Program-made: the position numbers and the translations under genes
In this document: positions 20,343 through 32,420 of the stretch, in pieces
Layout of the letters: each line of letters begins with the position of its first letter
Numbering within the stretch: position 1 is the stretch's first letter
DNA from: Mycobacterium deserti
GTDB lineage: Bacteria; Actinomycetota; Actinomycetes; Mycobacteriales; Mycobacteriaceae
Direction of reading: 5' to 3'
Length of the DNA: 64,000 nucleotides
NCBI RefSeq assembly: GCF_025345615.1
Contig: NZ_JAODWD010000004.1
Location: 186,001-250,000, forward strand
The notes under the pieces: generated by a model
The model's database searches: none
What the model was told of the DNA's origin: nothing
What the model saw: only the letters and a program-made list of their open reading frames with translations

Positions 20343-21414
20343 CGACGGTCGTCAGCCACTCGCTGTAGAAGAGCGCCACGCCGAGACCGCACGCGATCGC
20401 GGTCAGCAGCCAGAACCGGATGATCACCGTCGTTTCCGCCCAGCCCACCAGTTCGAAGTGGTGGTGGAAGGGCGCCATGCGGAACACCCTGCGGCCCGTG
20501 GTGCGGAACGCCAGGATCTGCACGACGACCGAAGTCACCTCGGCGACGAACAGCGCGCCGAGCACGACCGCGAGCATCTCGGTGCGACTGGTCACCGACA
20601 GGCCCGCGATGATGCCGCCGAGGGCCAGCGATCCGGTGTCGCCCATGAAGATTTTGGCGGGCGCGGCGTTCCACCACAGGAAGCCGATACAGGCGCCGGC
20701 GGTCGCCGCAGCGATGATCGCCAGATCCAGCGGGTCGCGCACGTTGTAGCAGCCCACCCCCGGGCTCGTCGCGCAGGCGTTGCGGAACTGCCAGAACGTG
20801 ATGAGCACATACGCCGCGCACACCATCGCCATCGCGCCCGCCGCCAAACCGTCGAGTCCGTCGGTGAAGTTCACGGCGTTGGACCAGGCGTAGACGACCG
20901 TCACGCAGAACAGGACGAACAGCGCCGGAGGCAGTGTGACCGTGGCGATCTCGCGGACATACGACAGTTCGGGGCTGGCCGGGGTGACCCCGTCGGCGTT
21001 ACGGAACTGCAGCACCAGAACGCCGAACAGCACGGCCGCGCCGATCTGGCCGACGGTCTTGGCGGTCTTGTTCAGGCCGAGGTTGCGCGAGCGACGGATC
21101 TTGATCAGGTCGTCGACGAAGCCGACGGCGCCGAGCGCGGTTGCCAACCCGAGTACGAGAAGCCCGGACGCCGACGGGCCCTTGCCGTCGATCACGACGC
21201 CGACCAGATGGGTGACGAGGTAGCTGGCCCAGATGCCGGCAATGATCGCGACGCCGCCCATCGAAGGGGTGCCGCGCTTCTTGTGGTGGCTCGGCGGCCC
21301 GTCCTCGCGGATCTCGTGGCCGAAGCCCTGCCGGGTGAACAGCCGCACCAGCGCGGGCGTGAGCAGGATGGAGACCGTCAGCGCGATGCCGACGGCTATG
21401 AGGATCTGCCTCAT
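20335..21414 (-). CDS. mraY: Phospho-MurNAc-pentapeptide translocase MraY
   Basis: 359 residues with about ten transmembrane helices. Conserved cytoplasmic loops are present: [20 protein letters not shown] (Mg and nucleotide binding Asp pair), [10 protein letters not shown], and [11 protein letters not shown]. MraY transfers phospho-MurNAc-pentapeptide to undecaprenyl phosphate, making lipid I. Its start overlaps the murF stop by 4 nt. Confidence 0.97.
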   Translation of the reverse strand: MRQILIAVGIALTVSILLTPALVRLFTRQGFGHEIREDGPPSHHKKRGTPSMGGVAIIAGIWASYLVTHLVGVVIDGKGPSASGLLVLGLATALGAVGFVDDLIKIRRSRNLGLNKTAKTVGQIGAAVLFGVLVLQFRNADGVTPASPELSYVREIATVTLPPALFVLFCVTVVYAWSNAVNFTDGLDGLAAGAMAMVCAAYVLITFWQFRNACATSPGVGCYNVRDPLDLAIIAAATAGACIGFLWWNAAPAKIFMGDTGSLALGGIIAGLSVTSRTEMLAVVLGALFVAEVTSVVVQILAFRTTGRRVFRMAPFHHHFELVGWAETTVIIRFWLLTAIACGLGVALFYSEWLTTVGA

Positions 21415-22913
21415 CCGCGCGCATCCCCGCCGTCGGCGAGCAGCGCGTCTGCCAGGCCGGACAGTCGCGCGGCGTTGGAGGCTTTCACCAACACCACGTC
21501 GCCGGCCCGCAGTTCGGCCCGCAACAGTGCCAGCGCAGCGTCGGCGTCGGCGACCATGGTGGCCTCAGGCCCCCACGATCCCTCCATCACCGCGCCGTGG
21601 TGCATGGCGCTCATGGTCCTCCCGGTTCCGACGACGACGAGTCGTGACACATCTAATCGCACCGCCAACCGGCCGATGGCGTCGTGCTCGGATATCGCGT
21701 CGTCGCCGAGCTCGGCCATCTCTCCGAGCACGGCCCAGCTGCGGCGCCGCTCGCCTGCCTCACGGGACATCCATGCCAGTGCTTTCAGCCCGGCCCGCAT
21801 GGAGTCGGGGTTGGCGTTGTAGGCGTCGTTGATCACGGTGACGCCGTCGGCCCGGGTGCTCACCTGCATGCGGTTGGCCGACACCGGTCCCGCCGCGGCC
21901 AGCGCCGCGGCCACCTGCTCGAGCGTGGCGCCGCATTCCAGGGCGACGGCCGCGGCGCACAGGGCGTTGGACACCTGATGGTCACCGTGCACGGCCAGCG
22001 CGACGTCGACCTGGTCGTCGCCCGCGTGCAACGTGAACCTCGGCCGGGCGAGCCCGTCGAGAGTCACCGGCCCGGCCCAGACGTCGACGTCCCTGGCGCC
22101 GGGCTCCCGGGAGACCCGGATCACACGAGCCGGCGTCACCTCGGCCATCGCGGCCACCGCGGCGTCGTCGACGTTCAACACCACCGAGCCGGTCGGCGGA
22201 ACTGCCTGCGGTAGTTCAGATTTCGTTGCCGCGATGGCTTCTCGCGAGCCGAACTCCCCGAGGTGGGCGGTGCCGACGTTCAGCACGACGCCGATGGACG
22301 GCGGTGCGATCTCGGCCAGCGCGGCGATGTTGCCCGGGTGCCGGGCCGACATCTCCAGCACCAGGTAGTCGGTGGACTCCCGCGAGCGCAGCACTGTCCA
22401 GGGATGGCCCAGTTCATTGTTGAACGAGCCCGGCGGTGCGACGACCTCACCCAGCGGGGTGAGCACCGCGGCCAGCAGATCCTTGGTCGACGTCTTTCCC
22501 GACGACCCGGTGACTCCGATGATCGTCAGCCCGCTCTCGACCAGTTCGGCGGCCACCGCTGAGGCCAACCGGGCCAGCGCCGCGAGCACCGCGGCACCCG
22601 AACCGTCGGTGTCGTGTTCGAGCACGCCGGCGGCCCGGTCTGCGCCCGCCGCTGCCGGCGCGATCACCGCCGGTACCCCGACCGGCCGTGCCGCCAGCAC
22701 CGCGGCGGCACCGGCCGCCGCGGCAGCCGCGGCGAAGTCGTGTCCGTCGGAGCGCGCGCCGGGAAGGGCGAGAAAGAGCCCGCCGGAGGACACGGCCCGA
22801 GAATCGAACTCGACGGTGCCGGTGATGCGGGTGGCGGCGGCCTCCTCGGGGGTGATGTCGGCCAGCCGGCCGCCGACGATCTCGGCGACCTGCGCAACCG
22901 TCAGGTCGATCAC
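21411..22913 (-). CDS. murF: UDP-MurNAc-tripeptide--D-Ala-D-Ala ligase MurF
   Basis: 500 residues. A MurF-type N-terminal domain is followed by the ATP loop [13 protein letters not shown] near residue 132-142. The [11 protein letters not shown] signature follows, which is characteristic of MurF. It adds D-Ala-D-Ala to complete the pentapeptide. 4-nt overlaps with both murE and mraY suggest coupled translation. Confidence 0.97.
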   Translation of the reverse strand: MIDLTVAQVAEIVGGRLADITPEEAAATRITGTVEFDSRAVSSGGLFLALPGARSDGHDFAAAAAAAGAAAVLAARPVGVPAVIAPAAAGADRAAGVLEHDTDGSGAAVLAALARLASAVAAELVESGLTIIGVTGSSGKTSTKDLLAAVLTPLGEVVAPPGSFNNELGHPWTVLRSRESTDYLVLEMSARHPGNIAALAEIAPPSIGVVLNVGTAHLGEFGSREAIAATKSELPQAVPPTGSVVLNVDDAAVAAMAEVTPARVIRVSREPGARDVDVWAGPVTLDGLARPRFTLHAGDDQVDVALAVHGDHQVSNALCAAAVALECGATLEQVAAALAAAGPVSANRMQVSTRADGVTVINDAYNANPDSMRAGLKALAWMSREAGERRRSWAVLGEMAELGDDAISEHDAIGRLAVRLDVSRLVVVGTGRTMSAMHHGAVMEGSWGPEATMVADADAALALLRAELRAGDVVLVKASNAARLSGLADALLADGGDARG

Positions 22914-24454
22914 GCGCGGCGTCCCAGCGCGTCCAGCGAAGCGGCCAGCTCGTCGCGGTCGTCGAACGGCCGGGTCGCGCCGCAGCTGGTCTGGCCCGCC
23001 TCGTGGCCCTTTCCGGCGACGACGACCGCGTCTCCGCTGCGCGCCCAGGCCACCGCATAGTCGATGGCCTCGCGGCGGTCGGCGATCTCGACGATCTCTG
23101 CGCAGGTCGCCGCGGCTGCCTCCGGTGTGACGCCGGTAGCGCCCGCCATGATCGCCGCCCGGATGGCCGCGGGGTCCTCGTCGCGCGGGTTGTCGTCGGT
23201 GATCACGACGAGATCGGCGAGTTGCGCGGCCACCCGGCCCATCGGTTCGCGCTTGCCCGGGTCGCGGTTGCCGCCAGCACCGAACACGACGGCCAGCCGC
23301 CCGCTGCGCTCGTGACGCATCGTCTCCAGCACCGCCTGCAACGCGCCCGGCTTGTGCGCGTAGTCGACCAGCGCCAGAAAGTCCTGGCCGCGGTCGACCG
23401 ACTCCAGGCGCCCGGGGACGGTCGCGGTGCGCAATCCAGGCGCCGCCTGCTCGGGTGACACCCCGACGACGTCGAGCAGCGCGGCCGCGAGGAGGCAGTT
23501 GGCAACGTTGTAGCGCCCTGGCAGCCCGATGCGCAGCCCGTGATGGACCCCGGCCGGGTCTACGGCCACGAACTCCTGGGCCCCGCGGTCGACCGCGCGG
23601 ATGTCCTCGGCCCGCCAGTGGGCGTGTCCGGTGACGCTCACGGTGACGGGGTCGGTAGCCAGCCCGGCCATGGCACGGCCCGCCTCGTCATCGACGCAGA
23701 TGACCGAAGCGCTTGCGTGCGTCGCGAATTGAGGCGCGAAGAGCCGGGCCTTGGCGTCGAAGTAGTCCTGCATCGTCGGGTGGAAGTCCAGGTGGTCACG
23801 CGACAGGTTGGTGAACCCGCCGACCGCGAACGTCACGCCGTCGACGCGGCCAAGTGACAACGCATGGCTGGACACTTCCATCACCACGGTGTCAACGCCC
23901 TGTTCGACCATCACCGCAAGTAGCGCCTGCAGGTCGGGGGCTTCCGGTGTGGTGAGCGCGCTGGCCTGGTCACGGCCGTCGATCCGGATGCCGACCGTCC
24001 CGATCAGCCCGGCCACTCGGTCGGCGGACCGCAGGCCGGCCTCGACGAGGTAGGTGGTGGTGGTCTTGCCGGAGGTGCCGGTGACGCCGATGACGCGCAG
24101 CTTGTCCGACGGCCGCCCGTAGACGGCCCCGGCCACTTCGCCCAGCACCGCGCGTGGCGTCGGGTGGATCAGCACGGGCACCCCGACGTCGTGGCCGATG
24201 TGGGCCGCGCCGTCCGCGTCGGTCAGCACCGCCGACGCACCGCGCGACACCGCGTCGGCGACGTACTGCCCGCCGTGCGACGACGCGCCGGGCAGCGCCG
24301 CGAACAGGTCACCCGGCTGGGCGTCCTGACCGCGCAGCGTCACGCCGGTGATAGTGACGTCGGGGACTACGGCGCCGACGGCGGGCACGGCCCGTACCAA
24401 CTCGGCCAGCGGCCGCAGGGCATGGCCGACGGGGTGCGAGGGTCGCAGGTTCAT
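22910..24454 (-). CDS. murE: UDP-MurNAc-dipeptide--meso-DAP ligase MurE
   Basis: 514 residues. The ATP loop is [10 protein letters not shown] near residues 124-133. Near residue 421 the motif DNPRDEDP is the meso-diaminopimelate signature (Lys-type enzymes differ at this site). This fits the mDAP-containing wall of mycobacteria. The start is ATG, 45 bp after the pbpB stop, the largest gap between the wall genes upstream of ftsZ. No promoter is obvious in it. Confidence 0.97.
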   Translation of the reverse strand: MNLRPSHPVGHALRPLAELVRAVPAVGAVVPDVTITGVTLRGQDAQPGDLFAALPGASSHGGQYVADAVSRGASAVLTDADGAAHIGHDVGVPVLIHPTPRAVLGEVAGAVYGRPSDKLRVIGVTGTSGKTTTTYLVEAGLRSADRVAGLIGTVGIRIDGRDQASALTTPEAPDLQALLAVMVEQGVDTVVMEVSSHALSLGRVDGVTFAVGGFTNLSRDHLDFHPTMQDYFDAKARLFAPQFATHASASVICVDDEAGRAMAGLATDPVTVSVTGHAHWRAEDIRAVDRGAQEFVAVDPAGVHHGLRIGLPGRYNVANCLLAAALLDVVGVSPEQAAPGLRTATVPGRLESVDRGQDFLALVDYAHKPGALQAVLETMRHERSGRLAVVFGAGGNRDPGKREPMGRVAAQLADLVVITDDNPRDEDPAAIRAAIMAGATGVTPEAAAATCAEIVEIADRREAIDYAVAWARSGDAVVVAGKGHEAGQTSCGATRPFDDRDELAASLDALGRRA

Positions 24455-24499
24455 GGCGTTGACACAGTACCGGCCTCGCGTCCGCCGATTTCCTTACGC

Positions 24500-26428
24500 T
24501 CAGGTGGCTTGCAACGTCAGCGGCGGCCCGGTGTCGGGCGACAGCGGTACGTTCTCGCGTTGCAGCAACCACGCCGTGATGTTGTGGAACAGCGGCGCCG
24601 CCGTCGTTCCGGGTTGCCCGTCGGCGGTGCGTTGTGGGTGGTCCATCATCACGCCGACCACATAGCGCGGGTCGTCGGCGGTCGCCATGCCGGCGAAGGT
24701 GATCCAGTAGACCTCGTCGTAATAGCAGCCGCAGGCCGGGTTGATCTTCTGCGCGGTGCCCGTCTTACCCGAGATCTGGTAGCCCTCCACAGCGGCCTGC
24801 GATCCGGTGCCCTGCTGGTCACCGGTCGGATCGCGTTGCACCGTCGCCCGCAGCATCTGGCGCACAGTCTGCGCCGTCTGCGGCGACACCACCCGCACCC
24901 CCTCGGGACGGGCCTCGTCGGTGCGGCTGCCGTCCGCGGCGATCGTGGACTTGATGATGCGCGGCGGAATCCGGACGCCGTCGTTGGCGATGGCCTGGTA
25001 CATACCTGTCATCTGCAGCAGCGTCATCGAAAGACCCTGTCCGATAGGCAGGTTCGCAAACGAACTGCCCGACCACTGGTCGATGGGCGGGACGATTCCC
25101 GCGCTCTCGCCGGGTAGCCCGACGCCGGTGCGTTGGCCGAGGCCGAACTTTCGCAGCATGTCGTAGTAGCGCTCGGGACCGAGACGCTGCGCCAGCATCA
25201 ACGTGCCCACGTTCGACGACTTCCCGAAAATACCCGTGGTGGTGTACGGCATTGTGCCGTGCTCCCACGCATCGGAGACGGTGACGCCGCCCATGTCGAT
25301 CGAGCCGGGAACCGCAAGCACCTCATCGGGATTGGTCAGTCCGTACTCGATGACCGAGGCCGCGGTGACGATCTTGTTCACCGAACCGGGCTCGAACGGC
25401 GACGACACCGACGGGTTGCCGAGTTCGCGGTCATCCTGGCGGCCGAGGTCCTGCGACGGGTCGAAGGTGTTGTCGTTGGCCATGGCCATGACCTCACCGG
25501 TCTTCGCGTCGAGCACCACGGCCGACACGTTCTGCGCGCCCGACAGGTTCTTGGCCTGCTGAACCTGCTGCTGGACGTAGAACTGGATGTCGTCGTCGAG
25601 CGTCAGCACGACCGTCGAACCGTCGACCGCATCGTGGCGGTTGCGGTAGCTGCCGGGAATCACCACCCCGTCGGAGCCCCGGTCGTAGGTGACCGACCCG
25701 TCGGTGCCCGCCAATACTGCGTCCAGTGAATCTTCGAGACCGAGCAGGCCGTGCCCGTCCCAGTCGATCCCGCCGACGACGTTGGCGGCCAGCACCCCGC
25801 CGGGGTACTGGCGCAGATCCTGGCGCTCCGAACCCACTTCGGGAAACTTCGAGGTGATCGCGTCCGAGACCGCCGGGTCGACCGCGCGCGCGAGGTAGAC
25901 GAATGTCTCGTCGCTCTTGAGCTTCTTGAGTACCGCGGCGGCATCGGGCTTGTTGTTCAGCCGAGTCGCGACCTCGGCGGCGATGTCGCGCAGCCTGCGG
26001 TCGGGGTCGGGGGCCTCGGGAGACTTCGCCTTCGCCTCGGCCAGTTGCTTGCGGACCTTGACCGGCTGGAAGGTCAGCGCGCGGGCCTCGATGGTGAACG
26101 CCAGCTTGTCGTTGTTGCGGTCCACGATCGCGCCGCGCACCGCCTTGTCGACGTCGGTGACCTTGAGCTGGCCCGCCGCCTCGGCCCGCAGCCCCTCGGC
26201 ACGCGGCACCTGCAGGTTGAACAGCTGCCCGGCCGCGACGATGAGCACCAGGAAGATCACTGCGTTGCCGACGCGATGGCGGAACACGAATGATGCGCTG
26301 CGCAAACCGTTTTCGGTCGCCACCGTACGAGTGCGACGCGCCTTGGCTGACCGCTCCTGCGTCTTGGTCGTGCGCTTGGCGGGACGCTGCTTCGGCGCGC
26401 GGCGGGTGTCCTTGCCGCGGCGGCTCAT
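24500..26428 (-). CDS. pbpB: Penicillin-binding protein PbpB/FtsI (septal transpeptidase)
   Basis: 642 residues. A basic cytoplasmic tail and one transmembrane helix (about 52-70) are followed by a PBP-dimer domain and a class B transpeptidase domain. The active-site motifs are intact: SVNK (nucleophile Ser349, Lys352), SSN, and KTGT (Lys555). Two closely spaced cysteines (NPACGCYY) lie next to the active-site region, probably a disulfide in the periplasm. It cross-links septal peptidoglycan with FtsW. It overlaps the ftsL-like gene by 4 nt. Confidence 0.97.
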   Translation of the reverse strand: MSRRGKDTRRAPKQRPAKRTTKTQERSAKARRTRTVATENGLRSASFVFRHRVGNAVIFLVLIVAAGQLFNLQVPRAEGLRAEAAGQLKVTDVDKAVRGAIVDRNNDKLAFTIEARALTFQPVKVRKQLAEAKAKSPEAPDPDRRLRDIAAEVATRLNNKPDAAAVLKKLKSDETFVYLARAVDPAVSDAITSKFPEVGSERQDLRQYPGGVLAANVVGGIDWDGHGLLGLEDSLDAVLAGTDGSVTYDRGSDGVVIPGSYRNRHDAVDGSTVVLTLDDDIQFYVQQQVQQAKNLSGAQNVSAVVLDAKTGEVMAMANDNTFDPSQDLGRQDDRELGNPSVSSPFEPGSVNKIVTAASVIEYGLTNPDEVLAVPGSIDMGGVTVSDAWEHGTMPYTTTGIFGKSSNVGTLMLAQRLGPERYYDMLRKFGLGQRTGVGLPGESAGIVPPIDQWSGSSFANLPIGQGLSMTLLQMTGMYQAIANDGVRIPPRIIKSTIAADGSRTDEARPEGVRVVSPQTAQTVRQMLRATVQRDPTGDQQGTGSQAAVEGYQISGKTGTAQKINPACGCYYDEVYWITFAGMATADDPRYVVGVMMDHPQRTADGQPGTTAAPLFHNITAWLLQRENVPLSPDTGPPLTLQAT

Positions 26429-27386
26429 GCCGGCGCGCCGGCGACCGGACCGGGCAGCGGCGCCGGAACGGCCGCGTGCGGTACCTCGGCGAGCGGAATC
26501 GCGGGCCCGGTGACCCCCGCGGGCAGCGGCGCTGGCAGTGCGTGCGGCACCTCCGCGCCGGGCGCCGGTGGCGGTGCGATGGGCGCAACGGGTGCGACGG
26601 GTCCTGCGGGCACTGGACGTTCGGCGCCCGGCAGTGGCGCCGGGGCCACCCTGGTCGGCATCCGGACGGTCAACTCACGCGGTTCTACGACGCGCGGCGC
26701 GGGGGGCGCGGGAGGCGGCGGTGGCGCCTCCTCGGGTAGCGGGGTGTTCAGCGGCGGCGGCGGAACGCCTTCGGCTGGTTTCGGGGTGCCCACGACGATC
26801 CAGTTGCCCGCCGGATCCTGCACCAGGTGCGCGGTGTCGCGCGACGGGATCATGCCGAGGTCGCGTGCGGCCTCGGCCAGCGCGGGCGCGGCCTGGGCTT
26901 CGAGGACATCGCGTTCGAGCGCTTCCTTCTGCTGCAGCAGCGCCTCGTTGGTCTCCCTGGCGGCGCCCAGTTCGTAGGAGCGCTCTGCGGCGTCGGTGGA
27001 CAGCCAGAGCGTTGTGCCGAGGCCCACCCCGAGCGATCCGATCACCAGCACCACGAACGGGACACGGGCGACGAGCGTGCGCGGATTGAGGTCGATCGAC
27101 GCCAGTCTGACGATGATGCGCTCGCGCAGAGGCGGCCGAACGACCTTTGGCGCCTTGGCTTTGCGTGCCTTCGCTCGAGCCTTTGCCTGGCTGGCGTTCT
27201 TGGCGCGCGCCGGTGCGTCCTTCGGCCGCGGGATGGGGCCGGTCTGCGGCGCCGATCGCTGCGGCCGCTGCTCGCGCGTCGGTCGCCGGCGCGGCGGCGA
27301 CTCGGCGGGGCGGCGCTGGCCGTTACGTGCGGCGCGGCGCCGCTCGTCGCTGCCGCGCGCGGGTGCTGTCCGCTTCGCCTTTGCCT

Positions 27387-27390
<4 letters not shown>
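26425..27390 (-). CDS. ftsL: FtsL-like divisome protein with proline-rich tail (Rv2164c-like)
   Basis: 321 residues. A long basic cytoplasmic N-terminus (residues 1-105) precedes one transmembrane helix (about 108-130), a short coiled coil (135-168) with the [17 protein letters not shown] segment typical of FtsL-like proteins, and a proline/alanine-rich extracytoplasmic tail. Position between rsmH and pbpB is the FtsL position, and the mycobacterial homologue has been assigned as FtsL. The tail of about 120 residues is low-complexity and probably spans the cell wall. 4-nt overlaps on both sides. Confidence 0.88.
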
Positions 27391-28364
<974 letters not shown>

Positions 28365-28450
28365 CGCAGCCCCTCCGGTGAGGGCCCTTGCATCGAGGTC
28401 CCTGCCCGAGAGCGCGGGCCTGGCGTCGGGGAAGTACGCCAGGGCCGGTT
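28365..28450 (-). ncRNA. Structured leader before rsmH, fits the mraW RNA motif
   Basis: On the minus strand the mraZ-rsmH gap forms a strong hairpin. Arms GGCCCTGGCG (28446-28437) and CGCCAGGCCC (28425-28416) pair in 9 of 10 positions around the 11-nt loop TACTTCCCCGA. Downstream, GCCCTC (28385-28380) can pair with GAGGGGC (28375-28369), covering the rsmH Shine-Dalgarno. The mraW RNA motif is a published cis-regulatory candidate found before mraW in Actinomycetales. The name match is from memory, without a covariance-model search. The hairpin starts 40 nt after the mraZ stop. Confidence 0.6.
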
Positions 28451-28485
28451 CGGACAGAGGCCACGAGGCACGGGCGGTGTGCCGG

Positions 28486-28914
28486 TCAGTTGCCGCGCAG
28501 AGTTTCATCGCTGGCCGTCGAGAAGTCTTCTTCGTGCGCTTGCTGATAGTCGTTCCAGGCTTGCGCGTCCCAGATCTCCAGGAATCGGACGGATCCGATG
28601 ACGACGCACTCCTTGGACAGGTTCGCGTACCGGCGGTGATCGGCCGACAGCGTGATTCGGCCTTGTCCGTCGGGATGCTGTTCGTCGGTGGCCGCGGCCA
28701 GGTTCCGCAGATAGGCGCGCTTCGCCGGGTTGACCCGCGCCTCCTCTGCGGCTTCTTCGGCCACCTTCTCGAACTCCGCGCGCGGGTAGACGGCAAGGCT
28801 GTGATCTTGGCTCTTGGTGACCATCAACCCTCCTGCCAGCGCGTCGCGGAACTTGGCGGGCAGTGTCAGCCGCCCTTTGTCGTCGAGCTTCGGCGTGTAA
28901 GTGCCGAGAAACAT
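28486..28914 (-). CDS. mraZ: Transcriptional regulator/division protein MraZ
   Basis: 142 residues, made of two SpoVT-AbrB-like repeats. The first starts [26 protein letters not shown] and the second has [17 protein letters not shown]. MraZ forms ring-shaped oligomers and represses the dcw promoter in E. coli by binding repeated TGGGN boxes. Such boxes overlap the promoter upstream. It is the first gene of the dcw operon. Confidence 0.97.
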   Translation of the reverse strand: MFLGTYTPKLDDKGRLTLPAKFRDALAGGLMVTKSQDHSLAVYPRAEFEKVAEEAAEEARVNPAKRAYLRNLAAATDEQHPDGQGRITLSADHRRYANLSKECVVIGSVRFLEIWDAQAWNDYQQAHEEDFSTASDETLRGN

Positions 28915-28956
28915 CTCGCCACCTCCGCTTCACTCCGGAGCCCCGGCCGCTCCGTT

Positions 28957-28986
28957 GTCCGCCACTTTACCCCACAACGCCCCACT
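28957..28986 (-). promoter_or_regulatory. mraZ promoter with three MraZ boxes
   Basis: On the minus strand, three boxes GTGGGG, GTGGGG and GTGGCG occur at exactly 10-bp spacing (28985-28980, 28975-28970, 28965-28960). A -10 hexamer TAAAGT (28969-28964) lies between and over the second and third boxes, giving a 5' UTR of roughly 43 nt. MraZ bound here would block RNA polymerase, which fits the autorepression known in E. coli. The -35 is not well conserved. Confidence 0.65.
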
Positions 28987-29264
28987 TCTCTCCATTTGGC
29001 GGCAAACATTCGCGGTATGTCCGCACGTCGCGCCACCCCTCGCGCGGCGCCCCCGCGGTCGCCCCGACAAACCCGCAGGTCGCAGGCGTGGGGCGAAGTG
29101 GGGGCCCGATGGACACCGAAGGCGGCTACGGAGCCGAGCACGTATCCCGGGAGGGACTCCGCGGCGATTCGCCGCCGAACGGACAAGCGACTTTCGTCGA
29201 AATCAGGCAAGTGGACGCCGACGAAAGCGCGGTGGGGCGGGTGTGTGGGGCGAAGTGGGGGCCG
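28987..29264. other. Upstream part of the mraZ intergenic region with two further box pairs
   Basis: No gene is supported. It contains a 19-bp exact direct repeat beginning GTGGGGCGAAGTGGGG at 29088-29106 and 29245-29263. Each copy carries two GTGGGG boxes 10 bp apart, on the plus strand and so inverted relative to the promoter-proximal boxes. A further single GTGGGG lies at 29232-29237. Confidence 0.55.
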
Positions 29265-29308
29265 GCCTCAAAGCACAAAGAAAGGGGCAGCCCGTACGGC
29301 TACCCCTT
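29265..29308 (-). terminator. Intrinsic terminator after the DUF3040 gene
   Basis: On the minus strand AAGGGG-AGCC pairs with GGCT-CCCCTT around a 5-nt loop, with one mismatch (29308-29282). The sequence then runs into the T-rich TTTCTTTGTGCTTT. It lies 18 nt past the stop of the DUF3040 gene and would isolate mraZ transcription from it. Confidence 0.6.
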
Positions 29309-29325
29309 CTTCGGTCAGACCGGCC

Positions 29326-29730
29326 TTATTCGTCGAACCGCCTGCGGAACCGGTCCTCCATGCGACTGGTGAACGAACCGCCGGATCCCTTGACCCGCTT
29401 CTGGCGAGGCGCACCCGCCTCCGGGACGCCCTTCTCGCGCGCGCCTGCGACCCGCGGACCCGTGATGGCGAAGACGACGCCGCCGAACATCACCAAGAAT
29501 CCCAGGACGGACAGGATCGGGAAGCCACCGATCTGGGTGGCGGGAATGGCGACTCCGGACACGAGCAGCGCGAGACCGAGAACAAACAGCGCGACGCCCT
29601 GCAGGCGACGCCTGGTCGAGGGCGCGCGCAGAGTCCCGCCGCGAACGCTCGACGCGAACTTGGGGTCCTCGGCATAGAGCGCGCTCTCGATCTGGTCGAG
29701 CATGCGCTGCTCATGGTCGGAGAGTGGCAT
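29326..29730 (-). CDS. DUF3040 membrane protein (Rv2169c-like)
   Basis: 134 residues from ATG 29730 (MPLSDHEQRMLDQIESALYA), with GGAGGGA upstream. An upstream in-frame start at 29772 would add 14 residues without support. The N-terminal DUF3040 helix is followed by two transmembrane helices (about 52-70 and 76-96) and a basic C-terminal tail. Length and position equal Rv2169c. Function unknown. The IS6110 that sits between this gene and mraZ in H37Rv is absent here. Confidence 0.85.
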   Translation of the reverse strand: MPLSDHEQRMLDQIESALYAEDPKFASSVRGGTLRAPSTRRRLQGVALFVLGLALLVSGVAIPATQIGGFPILSVLGFLVMFGGVVFAITGPRVAGAREKGVPEAGAPRQKRVKGSGGSFTSRMEDRFRRRFDE

Positions 29731-29886
29731 TCGTCCCTCCCTCACTACCGGGGGCCGCCACGGCCGTCTCAAACTTCGAAGTCTTGTATGCCCGCATCGA
29801 GAGGCACCTAACAGTCATGATACGAGGTCAATCTGAGCCGTACCACCTAGTTCGACGGTCGATTGTATGACGTGGGCCGCCTCTGG

Positions 29887-29913
29887 TTGGCAGTAGGACA
29901 CTCACCCGATAAT
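29887..29913 (+). promoter_or_regulatory. Candidate promoter for the GNAT gene
   Basis: TTGGCA (29887-29892) and GATAAT (29908-29913) form a sigma70-like pair with a short 15-nt spacer in the divergent gap 29731-29969. The -10 is 57 nt before the start codon. Nothing else was recognised in the gap. Confidence 0.35.
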
Positions 29914-29969
29914 GGTGGGAGCAACAACCGCACGACACCGCACCACGATCGCGGAGGGGCAGAGACACA

Positions 29970-30563
29970 TTGGCGGCCTTTCTCGTTGATCTGTCGCCGA
30001 GCGATATGCAACGCCGACTTGCAGACGCGCTCGCCGTGTACGTCGATGCGATGCGCTATCCGCGCGGCACCGAGGACCAGCGCGCGGCGATGTGGATGGA
30101 ACACACCCGCAGGCAGGGCTGGAAGGCGGTGGCTGTCGTGGAGCCCGCGGAGCACGGCGAATCAGGCGACTGCGATCTGATCGGGGCGCCGTTGCTGGGC
30201 ATCGCCTACGGCTATTGCGGGGCGCCCGACCAGTGGTGGCAGCAGCAGGTCGTCGCCGGTCTGCACCGGGTGGGGGCCGACCGCACCCGTATCGCGGAGT
30301 TGATGACGAGCTACTTCGAGCTCACCGAACTTCACATCGCGCCGCACGCGCAGGGCCGCGGCCTCGGTGAGGCGCTGACCCGCCGCCTGCTCGCCGACCG
30401 GGCCGAAGCACACGTGCTGCTGTCGACGCCGGAGATCAACGGCGAGGCTAACCGGGCATGGAAGCTGTACCGCCGTCTCGGCTTCACCGACGTGATCCGC
30501 GGCTACCACTTCGCCGGTGATCCACGGGCGTTCGCGATCCTGGGCCGGGCGCTGCCACTGTGA
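29970..30563 (+). CDS. GNAT-family N-acetyltransferase (Rv2170-like)
   Basis: 197 residues from TTG 29970, with GGAGGGG about 12 nt upstream. The acetyl-CoA-binding motif A appears as LHIAPHAQGRGLGEALTRRLL (Q/RxxGxG/A type), followed by the motif B region ANRAWKLYRRLGFTDV. It corresponds to Rv2170. The acceptor substrate cannot be inferred here. It overlaps lppM by 4 nt (GTGA). Confidence 0.88.
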   Translation: MAAFLVDLSPSDMQRRLADALAVYVDAMRYPRGTEDQRAAMWMEHTRRQGWKAVAVVEPAEHGESGDCDLIGAPLLGIAYGYCGAPDQWWQQQVVAGLHRVGADRTRIAELMTSYFELTELHIAPHAQGRGLGEALTRRLLADRAEAHVLLSTPEINGEANRAWKLYRRLGFTDVIRGYHFAGDPRAFAILGRALPL

Positions 30564-31276
30564 CGCGGCGCCTCTGGCACGATGACCTCGTGCCCGCCGG
30601 CAACTCCCGACGCAGCGCAACGCGGCTGCTCGCTCTCGTCGTCCTGCTGTTGGTCGTCGTACCGATGGCCGCCGGGTGCGTACGGATCAGGACGTCGATC
30701 ACCGTCTCGCCCGACGACCGGGTGTCGGGTCAGATCGTCGCGGCGGCCAAACCCCGCGACGTCAACGACAAGGGACCGCAGCTGCTCAACAGCCTGCCGT
30801 TCGCCAACAAGATCGCCGTGTCCGAGTACAACCGCGACGACTACGTCGGCTCGCAGGCGGTGTTCTCCGACCTGACCTTCGCCGAACTCCCCCAACTGGC
30901 CAACATGAACCGCGACGCCGCCGGTGTCGACATCTCGCTGCGCAGGGCCGGTGACCTCGTGATCCTCGAGGGACGCGCGGACCTGACCTCGCTGTCGGAC
31001 CCGGAGGCCGACGTGACGCTCTCGGTGTCCTTCCCCGGGGAGGTGACCTCGACCAACGGTGATCAGGTGTCGGCCGAGATCGTGGAGTGGAAGCTGCGGC
31101 CGGGCGTCGTGTCATCGATGAACGCCCAGGCGAAGTACACCGATCCCAGCGCCCGCTCGTTCATCGGCGCCGCGATCTGGCTGGGCGTCGCGGCCTTCGT
31201 GGTCGCCGGGATCATCGGCGGGCTGGCCTATCACAACCGCGACCGAACGCCGCGGGTCGGCGAGCCCGCGGAATAG
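30560..31276 (+). CDS. lppM: Lipoprotein LppM
   Basis: 238 residues from the GTG overlapping the GNAT stop. GTG 30590 is an alternative and gives a more typical signal peptide. The signal peptide ends at the lipobox MAAGC (Cys at about residue 40). A beta-rich extracytoplasmic domain follows, then a C-terminal transmembrane helix (about 197-218) and a short basic tail. LppM of M. tuberculosis (Rv2171) is involved in phagosome manipulation and binds PIM-like lipids, which suits its place next to mptA. Confidence 0.88.
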   Translation: MTRRLWHDDLVPAGNSRRSATRLLALVVLLLVVVPMAAGCVRIRTSITVSPDDRVSGQIVAAAKPRDVNDKGPQLLNSLPFANKIAVSEYNRDDYVGSQAVFSDLTFAELPQLANMNRDAAGVDISLRRAGDLVILEGRADLTSLSDPEADVTLSVSFPGEVTSTNGDQVSAEIVEWKLRPGVVSSMNAQAKYTDPSARSFIGAAIWLGVAAFVVAGIIGGLAYHNRDRTPRVGEPAE

Positions 31277-32416
<1,140 letters not shown>

Positions 32417-32420
32417 GAGC

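Noticed and set aside
28365..28508. N-terminal extension of RsmH from ATG 28508
   Set aside because: Overlaps mraZ, has no SD, and the segment folds as RNA. ATG 28364 has a proper SD and gives the normal length. Not fully excluded.
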